Below, piece by piece: positions 53,885 to 62,770 of a stretch of DNA of 64,000 nt. Made by a program: the position numbers and the translations under genes. How positions within the stretch are numbered: the first letter of the stretch is position 1; each line of letters opens with the position of its first letter. Under the pieces are notes generated by a model. It searched no databases. It had not been told where the DNA came from and worked only from the letters and a program-made list of their open reading frames with translations. This DNA comes from Aestuariivirga litoralis. GTDB taxonomy: Bacteria > Pseudomonadota > Alphaproteobacteria > Rhizobiales > Aestuariivirgaceae. The DNA lies in contig NZ_WAHS01000002.1 in the NCBI RefSeq assembly GCF_015714715.1, forward strand, positions 124,001 to 188,000, in the 5' to 3' direction.

Positions 53885-54619
53885 TCAACCGATAGATTGC
53901 AAAACCGGGAATGTTTCCAGCAGCCAATATGAAACGGACTGCATTGTACCCGTGAGGAACATCAGCCCCGCCACAACCAGCAGCGCGCCCATGGTTTTCT
54001 CCACAAGTTCCAGCTTCGATTTGAACCGCCCGAAAAACTGCAGGAACCCATTGATCGCCGCCGCCGAAATCAGAAATGGAATCCCAAGCCCCAGAGAGTA
54101 GACGAACAGCAATTCAGCTCCCTTCGTCACGCTCTCAGTCGAAGCCGCAATCGAAAGAATGGCGGCCAGCACTGGCCCGATGCACGGCGTCCAGCCAAAG
54201 GCAAAAGCCAACCCCACCGCATAAGCACCGAGCAGCCCAACCGGGCGTTCGCTCTGCTGATAGCGTTTCTCGCGCGACAGAAAAGCGATCTTGAACACGC
54301 CCAGAAAATGCAAGCCCATGATGATGATGAATATGCCGGCGATCCGCGCCAGCAGGGGCAGCTGGTCACGCAGCATCTGGCCGACATAGGAAGCGGTCGC
54401 CCCCAGCGCCACAAACACCGTGGCAAAGCCCAGCACGAAAGCCAGAGCGGTGATCATCACCCGGCTGCTCGCCCGCGCGCTATCGTCGCGCTTCAGATCA
54501 TCCAGCGAAACGCCGCTGATGAACACCAGATAAGGCGGCACCAGCGGCAGCACACAAGGGCTGAGGAAAGAAAGGAGGCCGGCGAATGCCGCCGCCCCCC
54601 AAGACACGTCCAATGCCAT
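53885..54619 (-). CDS. ccdA: Cytochrome c biogenesis protein CcdA
   Basis: A 244-residue membrane protein with six helices that carries electrons from cytoplasmic thioredoxin to periplasmic thiol pathways. The paired cysteines lie in SPCVLPLVPP and TPCIGPVLAA. It is the short CcdA form without a thioredoxin domain. It starts 2 bases after the msrA stop; the two share a methionine/thiol-redox theme. Confidence 0.95.
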   Translation of the reverse strand: MALDVSWGAAAFAGLLSFLSPCVLPLVPPYLVFISGVSLDDLKRDDSARASSRVMITALAFVLGFATVFVALGATASYVGQMLRDQLPLLARIAGIFIIIMGLHFLGVFKIAFLSREKRYQQSERPVGLLGAYAVGLAFAFGWTPCIGPVLAAILSIAASTESVTKGAELLFVYSLGLGIPFLISAAAINGFLQFFGRFKSKLELVEKTMGALLVVAGLMFLTGTMQSVSYWLLETFPVLQSIG

Positions 54620-54621
54620 AT

Positions 54622-55131
54622 TTATTCGGCAGCCTTGCGCTTGGGAAGGACCCAACCCGGCCGCGCGAAGTGGCAGGTGTAGCCGTGCGGAATGCGCTCC
54701 AGGTAATCCTGGTGCTCAGGCTCGGCCAGCCAGAAATCACCCACCGGTTCAACCTCAGTCACCACCTTGCCAGGCCAGATGCCAGAGGCTTCCACATCGG
54801 CAATCGTATCCAGTGCCGTCTTCTTCTGCGCATCGCTGGTGAAATAGATGGCGGACCGATAGGCGGTGCCCACATCATTGCCCTGGCGGTTCTTGGTCGT
54901 CGGGTCATGGATCTGGAAGAAGAATTCCAGAATCTGCCGGTAGCTGATCTGGGCCGGATCGAAATTGATTTCGATGCCCTCGGCATGGCTGCCATGGTTG
55001 CGGTAAGTGGCGTTCTTTACATCGCCACCGGTATAGCCCACGCGGGTCGAAACAACGCCCGGCTTCTTGCGGATCAAATCCTGCATCCCCCAGAAACACC
55101 CTCCGGCGAGTACAGCGCGTTCAATTGTCAT
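54622..55131 (-). CDS. msrA: Peptide-methionine (S)-S-oxide reductase
   Basis: A 169-residue repair enzyme that reduces methionine sulfoxide in proteins. The catalytic GCFWG lies at residues 11-15, followed by [22 protein letters not shown] and the C-terminal [12 protein letters not shown]. It is adjacent to ccdA, which could supply reducing power if exported forms exist, but this protein has no signal peptide. Confidence 0.97.
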   Translation of the reverse strand: MTIERAVLAGGCFWGMQDLIRKKPGVVSTRVGYTGGDVKNATYRNHGSHAEGIEINFDPAQISYRQILEFFFQIHDPTTKNRQGNDVGTAYRSAIYFTSDAQKKTALDTIADVEASGIWPGKVVTEVEPVGDFWLAEPEHQDYLERIPHGYTCHFARPGWVLPKRKAAE

Positions 55132-55230
55132 GATGAAACTCCTTTGCCACGCTGAAATAAGGCTTTGGGTGGCCGGTTTAAATGGGTGCGATGGTCACAA
55201 ACTATCACATTTTCTTGTGGGAGGCACCAC

Positions 55231-56067
55231 TCATCCTCCCCGGAGGCGGAGGACGAGAGGAGAGAGAAACTGAGCGACGTCGTTCGCTTCATCCCCAGCC
55301 AGCCCATGCGTCACCACATCCCCCTCAAACCCTGCCGCCTTCAGCGCTCGCACATAATGCCCGAAATCAATCACGCCCTTGCCCGGGGCACAGAAGCCGC
55401 CATCCGCCGTCCGGTCCTTGGCATGAGCCATCGCAATATGCGGCCCCAGCAAATGTACGGCCTCCTCGATCACTCGCCTCTGCTCATCCGCCGATGCCAA
55501 CTCGAATAGGTTCGCCGCATCCAGCACGATGCGCAGCCGGTCGGAGCGCATCTCGTCGAACAGCCGCCGCGCAGTGATCGCGTCACTCACCACATTGCCC
55601 AACTCAGGCTCGATGCCGAGCAGCACGCCAGTTTCCTCCGCCACCGGAATGATCGCTTCAAATTCCCTGATCAGATCAGCCCAGGCTTCCTTGCTCGCAT
55701 TCTGTGGATGATGGCGCCATGGGTCATCACGGTCGCGCGTGCCCGTACACAACGTAACCACCGGTGCCCCCATCGCCCTGGCCTGCGCCGCGATGGCGGT
55801 GAAACTCCGCCGTCCTTTCTCGCGCACCGCAAGATCAGGATGGATCATGTTGTAAGTGGCCGAAACCGCAGCCACCGCCACACCAGTCTCCACTGATCCC
55901 TGCGCCACCATGCGTGCCGCTGCATCACTAACAAATTCAGGCAGTGAACCCAGACCCGAACAGGCCATGTTATATTGCACGCAGGAATAACCTGCATTCG
56001 CTGCAGCCCGCATCACCGCAAGCGGATTATCACCCGTGAAGGTCTTGGCAAAAATCCCCAGCCGCAT
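55231..56067 (-). CDS. Sugar phosphate isomerase/epimerase-like TIM barrel
   Basis: A 278-residue xylose-isomerase-like barrel (AP endonuclease 2 family): SAYNMIHPD-like early strands, ETGVLLGIEPELGNVVSD with a metal-binding glutamate, RIVLDAANLFELAS and HIAMAHAKDRTADG. The substrate is unknown. Its ATG overlaps the rutR stop (TGATG), so it is part of the rutR transcript and may belong to the same pyrimidine-linked regulon. Confidence 0.85.
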   Translation of the reverse strand: MRLGIFAKTFTGDNPLAVMRAAANAGYSCVQYNMACSGLGSLPEFVSDAAARMVAQGSVETGVAVAAVSATYNMIHPDLAVREKGRRSFTAIAAQARAMGAPVVTLCTGTRDRDDPWRHHPQNASKEAWADLIREFEAIIPVAEETGVLLGIEPELGNVVSDAITARRLFDEMRSDRLRIVLDAANLFELASADEQRRVIEEAVHLLGPHIAMAHAKDRTADGGFCAPGKGVIDFGHYVRALKAAGFEGDVVTHGLAGDEANDVAQFLSPLVLRLRGG

Positions 56068-56687
56068 CAGGCCTTCAGGCCGCGCAGCAAAATATCTAGC
56101 ACCGATTGTTTGACCTTGGCCTTCTCCGGCTCTGCCCCCAGCACGCTTTCCACCTGCGATGAAAAATCGGCATAGTGCTGCGTCACCGCCCAGATGGCGA
56201 AGATGAAATGCTCCGGATCAACCGGCTTGATCCTGCCTTCGCTGATCCAACGGCGGATCACTGTGGACTTTTCCTCGACCAGCTTGCGCAGAGGCCCTTT
56301 CAGAAACGCCCCCACATGCGGCGCACCATGCAATATCTCATTGGCAAACAGCCGCGAGGCTTTTGACCCCGCGAAAGACATATCCAGCTTCTCGGATATA
56401 TAGCGCGTCAATTCCGCAATCGGCTCGCCATCGGCATTGAGCAGGCGCAGCGGTGCAAGCCATTCATCCAGCGTTTGCTCCAACAGCGCGACATAAATGT
56501 CTTCCTTGCGGCGGAAATAATAAAGCAGGTTCGGTTTGGACAATCCGGCCTTTTCGGCGATCTGGTCCACCGTGGCGCCGCGAAAGCCATAGGCCGAAAA
56601 CGCTTCAAGGGCCGCGCTCAAAATCACTGCCCGGTTTTGCGCCTGAATGCGCGTTTCCTGTTGCGGCTTTGCCTTGGATTTGGGCAT
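56067..56687 (-). CDS. rutR: TetR-family pyrimidine regulator RutR
   Basis: A 206-residue TetR regulator closely resembling E. coli RutR: AVILSAALEAFSAYGFRGATVDQIAEKAGLSKPNLLYYF at the DNA-binding end and FAIWAVTQHYADFSSQVESVLGA at the ligand-domain end, both at RutR positions. In E. coli RutR binds uracil or thymine and releases DNA. It is divergent from an ABC importer. A site matching the RutR consensus TTGACCAnnTGGTCAA lies between, and another precedes dihydropyrimidinase, which supports the assignment. Confidence 0.9.
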   Translation of the reverse strand: MPKSKAKPQQETRIQAQNRAVILSAALEAFSAYGFRGATVDQIAEKAGLSKPNLLYYFRRKEDIYVALLEQTLDEWLAPLRLLNADGEPIAELTRYISEKLDMSFAGSKASRLFANEILHGAPHVGAFLKGPLRKLVEEKSTVIRRWISEGRIKPVDPEHFIFAIWAVTQHYADFSSQVESVLGAEPEKAKVKQSVLDILLRGLKA

Positions 56688-56704
56688 GCGCCATCCTGTT
56701 ATTT

Positions 56705-56722
56705 CTTGATCAACTGGTCAAG
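56705..56722. promoter_or_regulatory. RutR operator 1
   Basis: CTTGATCAACTGGTCAAG matches the RutR consensus TTGACCAnnTGGTCAA with one mismatch (T for C in the left half). It lies between the divergent rutR and ABC-importer genes, placed to control both. Confidence 0.75.
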
Positions 56723-56757
56723 ACTTGTTAGCCTTTTGAAAAAGTAAGCGGGGAATC

Positions 56758-57534
56758 TTGTCAGCCAGCGTCATTTCCGCCAGCCAACTCGGACTCACTT
56801 TTCAAACGGGCGATGGCGCGGTTGAAGCCTTGTCCAATATCAATCTGGATGTGAGCCAAGGCGAATTCGTTTCGCTCATTGGCCCCTCCGGCTGCGGCAA
56901 GACCACTTTGCTGCGCACGATTGCCAATCTGGAATTCCCCACCTCAGGTACGCTCACTGTCAATGGCATGAGCGCCGAACAGGCCCGCCTCGCCCGTGCC
57001 TATGGTTATGTGTTCCAGGCCCCCGCGCTGCTGCCCTGGCGCACGGTAGAAAAGAATGTCGGCCTGCCGCTCGAAATCATGGGCCTTGATGACGTGCCGG
57101 GCCGCATCAAGCGCAATCTCGATCTGGTCAATCTGTCAGGCTTCGAAAAGAAGTTCCCCTGGCAACTCTCAGGCGGCATGCAGCAGCGCGTATCGATCGC
57201 CCGCGCACTGGCCTTTGATCCGCATTTGTTGCTGATGGATGAGCCCTTCGGCGCGCTGGATGAAATCGTCCGTGACAAGCTGAACCAGCAATTGCTCGAA
57301 CTGTGGGCACGAACGAAAAAGACGATTGTGTTCGTCACCCATTCGATCCCCGAAGCCGTGTTCCTCTCCAGCAAGATTGTGGTGATGAGCCCGCGGCCGG
57401 GGCGCATCATCGATGTGATCGATGTGGGCCTGCCCAAGAACCGCACGCTCGACATCCGCGAAACTCCAGACTTCCTGAAAATCGCCCACCGCGTGCGCGA
57501 AGGTCTGAAGGCGGGGCATTCCTATGAGGATTGA
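56758..57534 (+). CDS. ABC importer ATP-binding protein, RutR-linked
   Basis: A 258-residue ATPase of the nitrate/sulfonate/NMT1-type family. Walker A GPSGCGKTT (about residue 42), signature LSGGMQQR, Walker B LLLMDEPFGALD, and switch histidine in VTHSIPEAVFL. The apparent start is TTG with GGGGA upstream. It is the first gene of the importer operon and lies just after the RutR operator. Confidence 0.94.
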   Translation: MSASVISASQLGLTFQTGDGAVEALSNINLDVSQGEFVSLIGPSGCGKTTLLRTIANLEFPTSGTLTVNGMSAEQARLARAYGYVFQAPALLPWRTVEKNVGLPLEIMGLDDVPGRIKRNLDLVNLSGFEKKFPWQLSGGMQQRVSIARALAFDPHLLLMDEPFGALDEIVRDKLNQQLLELWARTKKTIVFVTHSIPEAVFLSSKIVVMSPRPGRIIDVIDVGLPKNRTLDIRETPDFLKIAHRVREGLKAGHSYED

Positions 57535-58387
57535 GCGCGGCCTGCCTTTGCTGACAGTCTGCCTCGTGATCTTCGTGATCTGGTATCTCGCCTGCATCCC
57601 CATGAACCACGTGCTCACTGCACCCAAGATCGCCAATGCCGGCGGCGGGCTTTCGAACTGGCTCTGGTTCTCCTGGAATGAAGGCCGCCCCGTGCTCCCC
57701 TCGCCGCATCAGGTCATCCGTGAAATCTGGAACACCGTTTTCGCCGTTGAACCCTGGTCGATCAAATCGCTGATCTTCCATCTTTGGATCACGCTTTCTT
57801 CCACACTGGTCGGCTTCATCATGGGCGGTCTGCTTGGCATCGCACTGGCCATCGGGATCGTGCATGTGGGCTCGCTGGAAAAAAGCCTGATGCCCTGGAT
57901 CATCGCCTCGCAAACCATACCCATCCTCGCCATCGCGCCAATGCTGATCGTCGTGCTGGGCAAAACCGGCTTGCCCGATATTTTCACCAAGGCTTCGATC
58001 TCGGCCTATCTCTGCTTCTTCCCCGTCACCATTGGCATGGTGAAAGGCCTGCGCTCGCCTGATGTGATGCAGCAGGATCTGATGCGCACTTATAATGCTT
58101 CGGCCACGCAAACCCTGTGGAAGCTGCGCCTGCCCGCCTCGCTGCCTTTCCTCTTTGCATCGCTGAAAGTCTCAGTCGCCATCGCACTCACGGGAGCCAT
58201 CGTCGCTGAACTGCCCACCGGTGCGGTGGCCGGCATTGGCGCGCGGCTTCTCAACGGCTCCTACTACGGCAACACGCTGCAAATCTGGGCCGCGCTTTTT
58301 GTCGCCGCCTTCGCCGCCGCCACGCTGGTCTGGATTTTGAGCGAGAGTGAGAAGCTCAGCCTCAAGCGCATGGGGGCCAAGCCATGA
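57524..58387 (+). CDS. ABC importer permease 1
   Basis: A 287-residue inner-membrane permease with about six helices and the EAA-like loop (MQQDLMRTYNASATQTLWKLRLPASLPFLFASLK) that contacts the ATPase. The start overlaps the ATPase gene by 11 bases. It has an N-terminal extension before the usual core. Confidence 0.93.
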   Translation: MRIERGLPLLTVCLVIFVIWYLACIPMNHVLTAPKIANAGGGLSNWLWFSWNEGRPVLPSPHQVIREIWNTVFAVEPWSIKSLIFHLWITLSSTLVGFIMGGLLGIALAIGIVHVGSLEKSLMPWIIASQTIPILAIAPMLIVVLGKTGLPDIFTKASISAYLCFFPVTIGMVKGLRSPDVMQQDLMRTYNASATQTLWKLRLPASLPFLFASLKVSVAIALTGAIVAELPTGAVAGIGARLLNGSYYGNTLQIWAALFVAAFAAATLVWILSESEKLSLKRMGAKP

Positions 58388-59322
58388 TTCGCGCAGCAGG
58401 CACTTTCATCGCGGCCCTCATCGCACTGGTGCTGATCTCCCAGGGCTTCGGCGCGGTTGAGCAATTCCAGGGCGCTTACTGGTTCCTCTCCCTGCTCTTC
58501 GTGATCGCCAGTTGGATTGCGGCATGGAGCCTCGGCTGGATTCTCGATCTCGTCACCTCCACCCGCATCAGCCGCTTCATCGTGCCTGCCAGCTTCGGCG
58601 TAGCGGTGATCGCGGGTTGGGAAGCCTATGTGCACACGTCCAGCATTCCCATCGTGCTGCTGCCCGCCCCCTCGCAAGTCTGGGCCAAGCTCATCGCATC
58701 ACTGCCAACACTTGCAGCGGATTTCCGGCAAACTTTTATCCGCGCAGTGATCCCCGGCTGGCTGATCGGCTGCGGTGCGGGCTTCCTCACCGCGCTGCTG
58801 TGTGACCGCAACGACTTCCTGCGCCGCGGCCTGCTGCCACTCGGCAATCTGGTCGCGGCCCTGCCCATCGTCGGCGTGGCCCCCATCCTCGTCATGTGGT
58901 TCGGCTTTGATTGGCCCTCGAAAGCCGCCATGGTGGTGGTGATGACCTTCTTCCCCATGCTCATCAACACGCTGGCCGGCCTCAACGCCACCTCCTACAT
59001 GGAGCGTGACCTGATGCGCTCCTATGCCTCGGGCTGGGGCCCAACCCTGATCAAGCTGCGCCTGCCCGCCGCCATGCCCTTCATTTTCAACGCCCTCAAA
59101 ATCAATTCGACATTGGCGCTGATTGGCGCAATCGTGGCGGAATTCTTTGGCACGCCCATCGTGGGCATGGGCTTTCGCATGTCCACCGAAGTGGGCCGCC
59201 AGGGCCTGGATATGGTCTGGGCGGAAGTTACCATGGCCGCTCTGGCCGGGTCTTTGTTTTATGGGTGCCTCGCGCTTCTCGAGCGTAAGGTCACCTTCTG
59301 GCATCCGTCTTACCGCAGGTGA
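58384..59322 (+). CDS. ABC importer permease 2
   Basis: A 312-residue permease paralogous to the preceding one, with the EAA-like loop MERDLMRSYASGWGPTLIKLRLPAAMPFIFNALK. It overlaps permease 1 by four bases (ATGA). Two different permeases imply a heterodimeric membrane channel. Confidence 0.93.
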   Translation: MIRAAGTFIAALIALVLISQGFGAVEQFQGAYWFLSLLFVIASWIAAWSLGWILDLVTSTRISRFIVPASFGVAVIAGWEAYVHTSSIPIVLLPAPSQVWAKLIASLPTLAADFRQTFIRAVIPGWLIGCGAGFLTALLCDRNDFLRRGLLPLGNLVAALPIVGVAPILVMWFGFDWPSKAAMVVVMTFFPMLINTLAGLNATSYMERDLMRSYASGWGPTLIKLRLPAAMPFIFNALKINSTLALIGAIVAEFFGTPIVGMGFRMSTEVGRQGLDMVWAEVTMAALAGSLFYGCLALLERKVTFWHPSYRR

Positions 59323-59363
59323 GCCGGCAAAATAGTAGAAGTACAACAACAGGAGAGTGTCGA

Positions 59364-60362
59364 ATGAAGAAGTATTTGATTGGCGCGGTGGCATTGGCCG
59401 CCCTCGCAGCCTCGGCCGTTTCGGCCAGCGCTGACGACAAGGTCACCATCCAGCTGAAATGGGTCGCCCAGGCCCAGTTCGCCGGTTACTACGTCGCCCA
59501 GGAAAAGGGCTTCTACAAAGCTGCTGGCCTTGACGTAACGATCAAGCCAGGCGGCCCGGACATTGCCCCTGAACAAGTCATCGCCGGCGGCGGCGCTGAC
59601 GTGATCGTCGACTGGATGCCATCGGCTCTGGCTTCGCGCGAAAAGGGCAACAAGCTGGTTAACATCGCCCAGCCCTTCAAGGCCTCGGGCCTGATGCTCA
59701 CTTGCCGCAAGGAAACCGGCATCACCAAGCCGGAAGATTTCAAGGGCAAGACCATCGGCGTGTGGTTCTTCGGCAATGAATATCCCTTCCTCAACTGGAT
59801 GGGCAAACTGAAGCTGCCGACCACCGGCGGCGCTGACGGCGTGACCGTGCTCAAGCAGGGCTTCAACGTGGACCCGCTGCTGCAGAAGCAGGCCGACTGC
59901 ATCTCGACCATGACCTACAATGAATATCACCAGGTTCTCGAAGCCGGCGTGAAGCCGGAGGATCTCGTGGTGTTCAAATATGAAGACCAGGGTGTCTCCA
60001 CCCTCGAAGACGGCCTCTATGTCGAGGAAGACAAACTGAAGGATCCGAAGTTCGTTGAGACCATGGCGAAATTCGTCAAGGCCTCGATGCAGGGCTGGGC
60101 TGAAGCTGCCAAGGACCCGAAGGGTGCCGTGGCTGCCGTGCTGAAGAACGATGCCTCTGGCTCGCAGACCGAAGCGCACCAGACCACCATGATCGAAGAA
60201 GTGAACAAGCTCACTGCAGGTTCTGACGGCACGCTCGACGTGGCCGCAGCCGACCGCACGGTGGCAACACTTCTCGGCGGTGGTTCTGATCCAGTCATCA
60301 GCAAGAAGCCGGAAGGCGCCTGGACTGACGTGGTCACCAAAGCCGCAATGGCATTGAAGTAA
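59364..60362 (+). CDS. NMT1/THI5-like substrate-binding protein of the RutR-linked importer
   Basis: A 332-residue periplasmic binding protein with signal peptide MKKYLIGAVALAALAASAVSA, followed by IQLKWVAQAQFAGYYVAQEKGFYKAAGLDV, the NMT1-type N-terminal pattern. The family binds pyrimidine-like and other small heterocyclic compounds, which fits control by RutR. The exact ligand is an inference. A CAGGAGAG ribosome site precedes ATG 59364. Confidence 0.93.
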   Translation: MKKYLIGAVALAALAASAVSASADDKVTIQLKWVAQAQFAGYYVAQEKGFYKAAGLDVTIKPGGPDIAPEQVIAGGGADVIVDWMPSALASREKGNKLVNIAQPFKASGLMLTCRKETGITKPEDFKGKTIGVWFFGNEYPFLNWMGKLKLPTTGGADGVTVLKQGFNVDPLLQKQADCISTMTYNEYHQVLEAGVKPEDLVVFKYEDQGVSTLEDGLYVEEDKLKDPKFVETMAKFVKASMQGWAEAAKDPKGAVAAVLKNDASGSQTEAHQTTMIEEVNKLTAGSDGTLDVAAADRTVATLLGGGSDPVISKKPEGAWTDVVTKAAMALK

Positions 60363-60392
60363 CACTGGCCTCCACGAGGAGGTCTGAAAAAG

Positions 60393-60424
60393 AAGGCGGA
60401 GGGGCATCACCCCTCCGCCTTTTT
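60393..60424 (+). terminator. Rho-independent terminator after the importer operon
   Basis: A perfect 12-bp stem, AAGGCGGAGGGG with CCCCTCCGCCTT, a five-base loop and a T run. It ends the importer transcript and may also serve the lipoprotein gene on the other strand. Confidence 0.92.
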
Positions 60425-60425
60425 A

Positions 60426-60770
60426 TTACCCCTTCACCACGTGCCACACGCCCTTCATGCCGTCGCCCTTCATGTCGCCCTTGGCGGTGTCATCCTTGAA
60501 GAAATAGACCGGGTGGCCATCATAAACCCATTGCATCGCGCCATCCTTGCGCTTGCTCATCGTCCATTCGCCGCTGGCCTTGTCGCTGGCTTCCGCCATG
60601 TAAGGCGGCCAGAACGTGGCACACTGGTCATAGCAGGCCGATTCCGTGCCCATGTCCTTGTCGAAGGTGTAAAGCGTCATGCCATTCTTGGCGGTCACCA
60701 TGCCATCGGCGAAAGCTGCCGTTGCGGCAAGCGAAAGCCCCGCGAGAGCGGTGATTGCAAATTTCTTCAT
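60426..60770 (-). CDS. Secreted repeat-family protein (lipoprotein_15, PF03640-like)
   Basis: A 114-residue exported protein with a signal peptide (MKKFAITALAGLSLAATAAFA) and the KNGMTLYTFDKDMGTESACYDQCATFWPP / DGHPVYFFKDDTAKGDM repeats of the family. Two cysteines (CYDQC) may form a disulfide. The function is unknown. It lies between the importer terminator and hydA, on the opposite strand. Confidence 0.9.
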   Translation of the reverse strand: MKKFAITALAGLSLAATAAFADGMVTAKNGMTLYTFDKDMGTESACYDQCATFWPPYMAEASDKASGEWTMSKRKDGAMQWVYDGHPVYFFKDDTAKGDMKGDGMKGVWHVVKG

Positions 60771-60865
60771 TGTGAACTCCTTGAAACCCGGCCCCCATGT
60801 GGAGCGGCAGAGATGTTACGCCGCCCAGCGCCGCCTATTCCCTTTGCGCTTTGCTTGGCATAGGA

Positions 60866-60883
60866 TTTGACCAACGGGTCAAA
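60866..60883. promoter_or_regulatory. RutR operator 2, before hydA
   Basis: TTTGACCAACGGGTCAAA has perfect 7-bp inverted arms and matches the RutR consensus TTGACCAnnTGGTCAA except one position. It lies 16 bases upstream of the hydA start codon. Confidence 0.78.
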
Positions 60884-60898
60884 CAAGGCAGGTGCACC

Positions 60899-62344
60899 AT
60901 GTCCACGCTCATCAAAGGCGGAACAGTCGTCAACGCAGATTACTCGGAGCGCGCCGATGTGCTGATCGAAGACGGCAAGATCACCGCTGTCGGCCATAAC
61001 CTGAAGGGCGACACGATCATTGATGCAACCGGCTGCTTCGTCATGCCGGGCGGCATTGACCCGCACACCCATCTGGAAATGCCCTTCATGGGCACAACCT
61101 CCGCCGATGATTTTGAATCCGGCACCAAGGCCGGCCTGGGCGGCGGCACCACGATGGTGGTGGATTTCATCCTGCCCGCGCCCGGCGAAAGCCTGCTCAA
61201 GGCCTATCAGGCCTGGCGCCACAAGGCGGAGAAAGCTGCGGCCGATTATTCCTTCCACATGGCCATCACCCAATGGTCGCCCATGGTCCATGACGAGATG
61301 GAAACCGTGGTGAAGACTTACGGCATCAACACCTTCAAGCATTTCATGGCCTACAAGGGCGCGCTGATGGTGAATGACGACGAGATGTATAACTCGTTCA
61401 AGCGCTGCGCTGAGCTGGGCGCGCTCCCCTTGGTCCACGCTGAAAATGGCGATGTGGTGGCCCGCATGCAGGCTGATCTTCTGGCCCGCGGCATCACCGG
61501 CCCGGAAGGCCACTCATACTCGCGCCCACCGGAAGTCGAAGGCGAAGCCGCAAACCGCGCGATCATGATCGCCGACATGGCCGGCTGCCCGCTTTACATC
61601 GTGCATGTGAGCTGCGAGCAAACCCATGATGCCATCCGCCGCGCCAAACAGGCCGGCCAGCGCGTCTATGGCGAGCCGCTCATTCAATTCCTCACGCTCG
61701 ATGACAGCGAATACCAGAACAAGGATTGGGACTACGCCGCCGGCCGCGTGATGAGCCCGCCCTTCCGCAACAAGAAACACCAGGACTCGCTGTGGGCCGG
61801 CTTGCAGTCTGGCACGCTCAGCGTGGTGGCCACTGACCACGCCACTTTCACCGTCGCGCAAAAGCGCATGGGTGCAAAAAACTTCACCCAAATCCCCAAC
61901 GGCACCGGCGGCCTGCAGGACCGCATGCCCGTTCTGTGGAACGCTGGCGTCAACACCGGCCGCCTGACCAAGGAAGAATTCGTCGCCGCCACCTCTGCCA
62001 ACATCGCCAAGATCCTCAACATCTATCCCCGCAAGGGTTGCGTGCGTGCGGGTGCTGATGCCGACCTGGTGATCTGGGACCCCAAGGCCACCAAAACCAT
62101 CACCGCCAAAACCCAACTCAGCAAGATCGAATACAACGTCTTTGAAGGCTATGAATGCGTAGGCCTGCCCCGCACAGTCATCTCACGCGGCAAAGTCGCC
62201 TACGAAGACGGCAAGGTGCTAGCGAAGGCCGGGGACGGCAAATACGTGGAACGCCCAGCCAACGCCCCCGTCCACCAAGCCAACGCCATCTGGAAAGGCA
62301 AAACCAAACCGCAGGGTGTGAAGCGCATCGAAGTCACTCCCTAA
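60899..62344 (+). CDS. hydA: Dihydropyrimidinase (hydantoinase)
   Basis: A 481-residue zinc amidohydrolase of the reductive pyrimidine pathway; it opens dihydrouracil to N-carbamoyl-beta-alanine. Metal ligands: HTH (56, 58) in GGIDPHTHLE, the carbamylated lysine (153) in HFMAYKGALM, histidine 180 in LVHAENGD, and histidine and aspartate in YIVHVSCEQ and VATDHATF. ATG 60899 is chosen over the frame from 60797, which crosses the operator. The pathway's dehydrogenase and beta-ureidopropionase are not in the window. Confidence 0.96.
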   Translation: MSTLIKGGTVVNADYSERADVLIEDGKITAVGHNLKGDTIIDATGCFVMPGGIDPHTHLEMPFMGTTSADDFESGTKAGLGGGTTMVVDFILPAPGESLLKAYQAWRHKAEKAAADYSFHMAITQWSPMVHDEMETVVKTYGINTFKHFMAYKGALMVNDDEMYNSFKRCAELGALPLVHAENGDVVARMQADLLARGITGPEGHSYSRPPEVEGEAANRAIMIADMAGCPLYIVHVSCEQTHDAIRRAKQAGQRVYGEPLIQFLTLDDSEYQNKDWDYAAGRVMSPPFRNKKHQDSLWAGLQSGTLSVVATDHATFTVAQKRMGAKNFTQIPNGTGGLQDRMPVLWNAGVNTGRLTKEEFVAATSANIAKILNIYPRKGCVRAGADADLVIWDPKATKTITAKTQLSKIEYNVFEGYECVGLPRTVISRGKVAYEDGKVLAKAGDGKYVERPANAPVHQANAIWKGKTKPQGVKRIEVTP

Positions 62345-62414
62345 CTCCCTCGCCCCGCTTGCGGGGAGAGGGTTGGGGCCCGCGCCGCAGGCGTGGGAGG
62401 GTGAGGGGTCTCAC
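62345..62414. repeat. Left inverted repeat of the DUF559 unit
   Basis: Two hairpins in order: CCCTCGCCCCGC/GCGGGGAGAGGG, then CCCGCGCC-GCA-GGCGTGGG, ending GAGGGTGAGGGG. It begins right after the hydA stop and reaches the DUF559 stop codon. Its reverse complement matches 62771-62838 except in the second hairpin. Confidence 0.85.
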
Positions 62415-62758
62415 CGCAAGTGAAGACTAATGGCTTCAAGCACTGGCGCCAGATCACCGAAAACATCTTCATTGCGAAATCGAATAACCCGGTAGCGGCG
62501 CTCCTGCAGAAACGCCGTTCGCTTCAAATCGTGCACAATCTCTTCCGGCGTCTCATGCGTGACGCCGTCAATCTCGATGACAAGCTTAGCCGACCTGCAG
62601 GCAAAATCTGCAATGTAAGGGCCGATAGGTTCCTGCCGCACGAACTTGGCGTTGTTCAATTGCCGGTTCCGCAGATGATCCCAGAGCTTGTTCTCAGCCG
62701 CAGTCGCTTCACGCCGCAATGACCTTGCGCGGTCGAGGAGTTTGACGGGCGGGCTCAT
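62411..62758 (-). CDS. DUF559 (PD-(D/E)XK-like) endonuclease-domain protein, flanked by inverted repeats
   Basis: A 115-residue single-domain protein: ATAAENKLWDHLRNRQLNNAKFVRQEPIGPYIADF and the LVIEIDGVTHE strand give the putative nuclease residues Asp51, Glu62 and Asp64. DUF559 proteins are related to very-short-patch-repair nucleases. The N-terminus is MSPPVKLLDRARSLRR. It has no companion methylase or toxin partner. The inverted repeats at both sides (62345-62414 and 62771-62838) bound it closely. Confidence 0.88.
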   Translation of the reverse strand: MSPPVKLLDRARSLRREATAAENKLWDHLRNRQLNNAKFVRQEPIGPYIADFACRSAKLVIEIDGVTHETPEEIVHDLKRTAFLQERRYRVIRFRNEDVFGDLAPVLEAISLHLR

Positions 62759-62770
62759 CGCGTGAGGCTA

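Noticed and set aside
59310-60410. 366-codon minus-strand frame opposite the substrate-binding protein
   Set aside because: Antisense to a gene with a signal peptide, ribosome site and family match; no protein features of its own.
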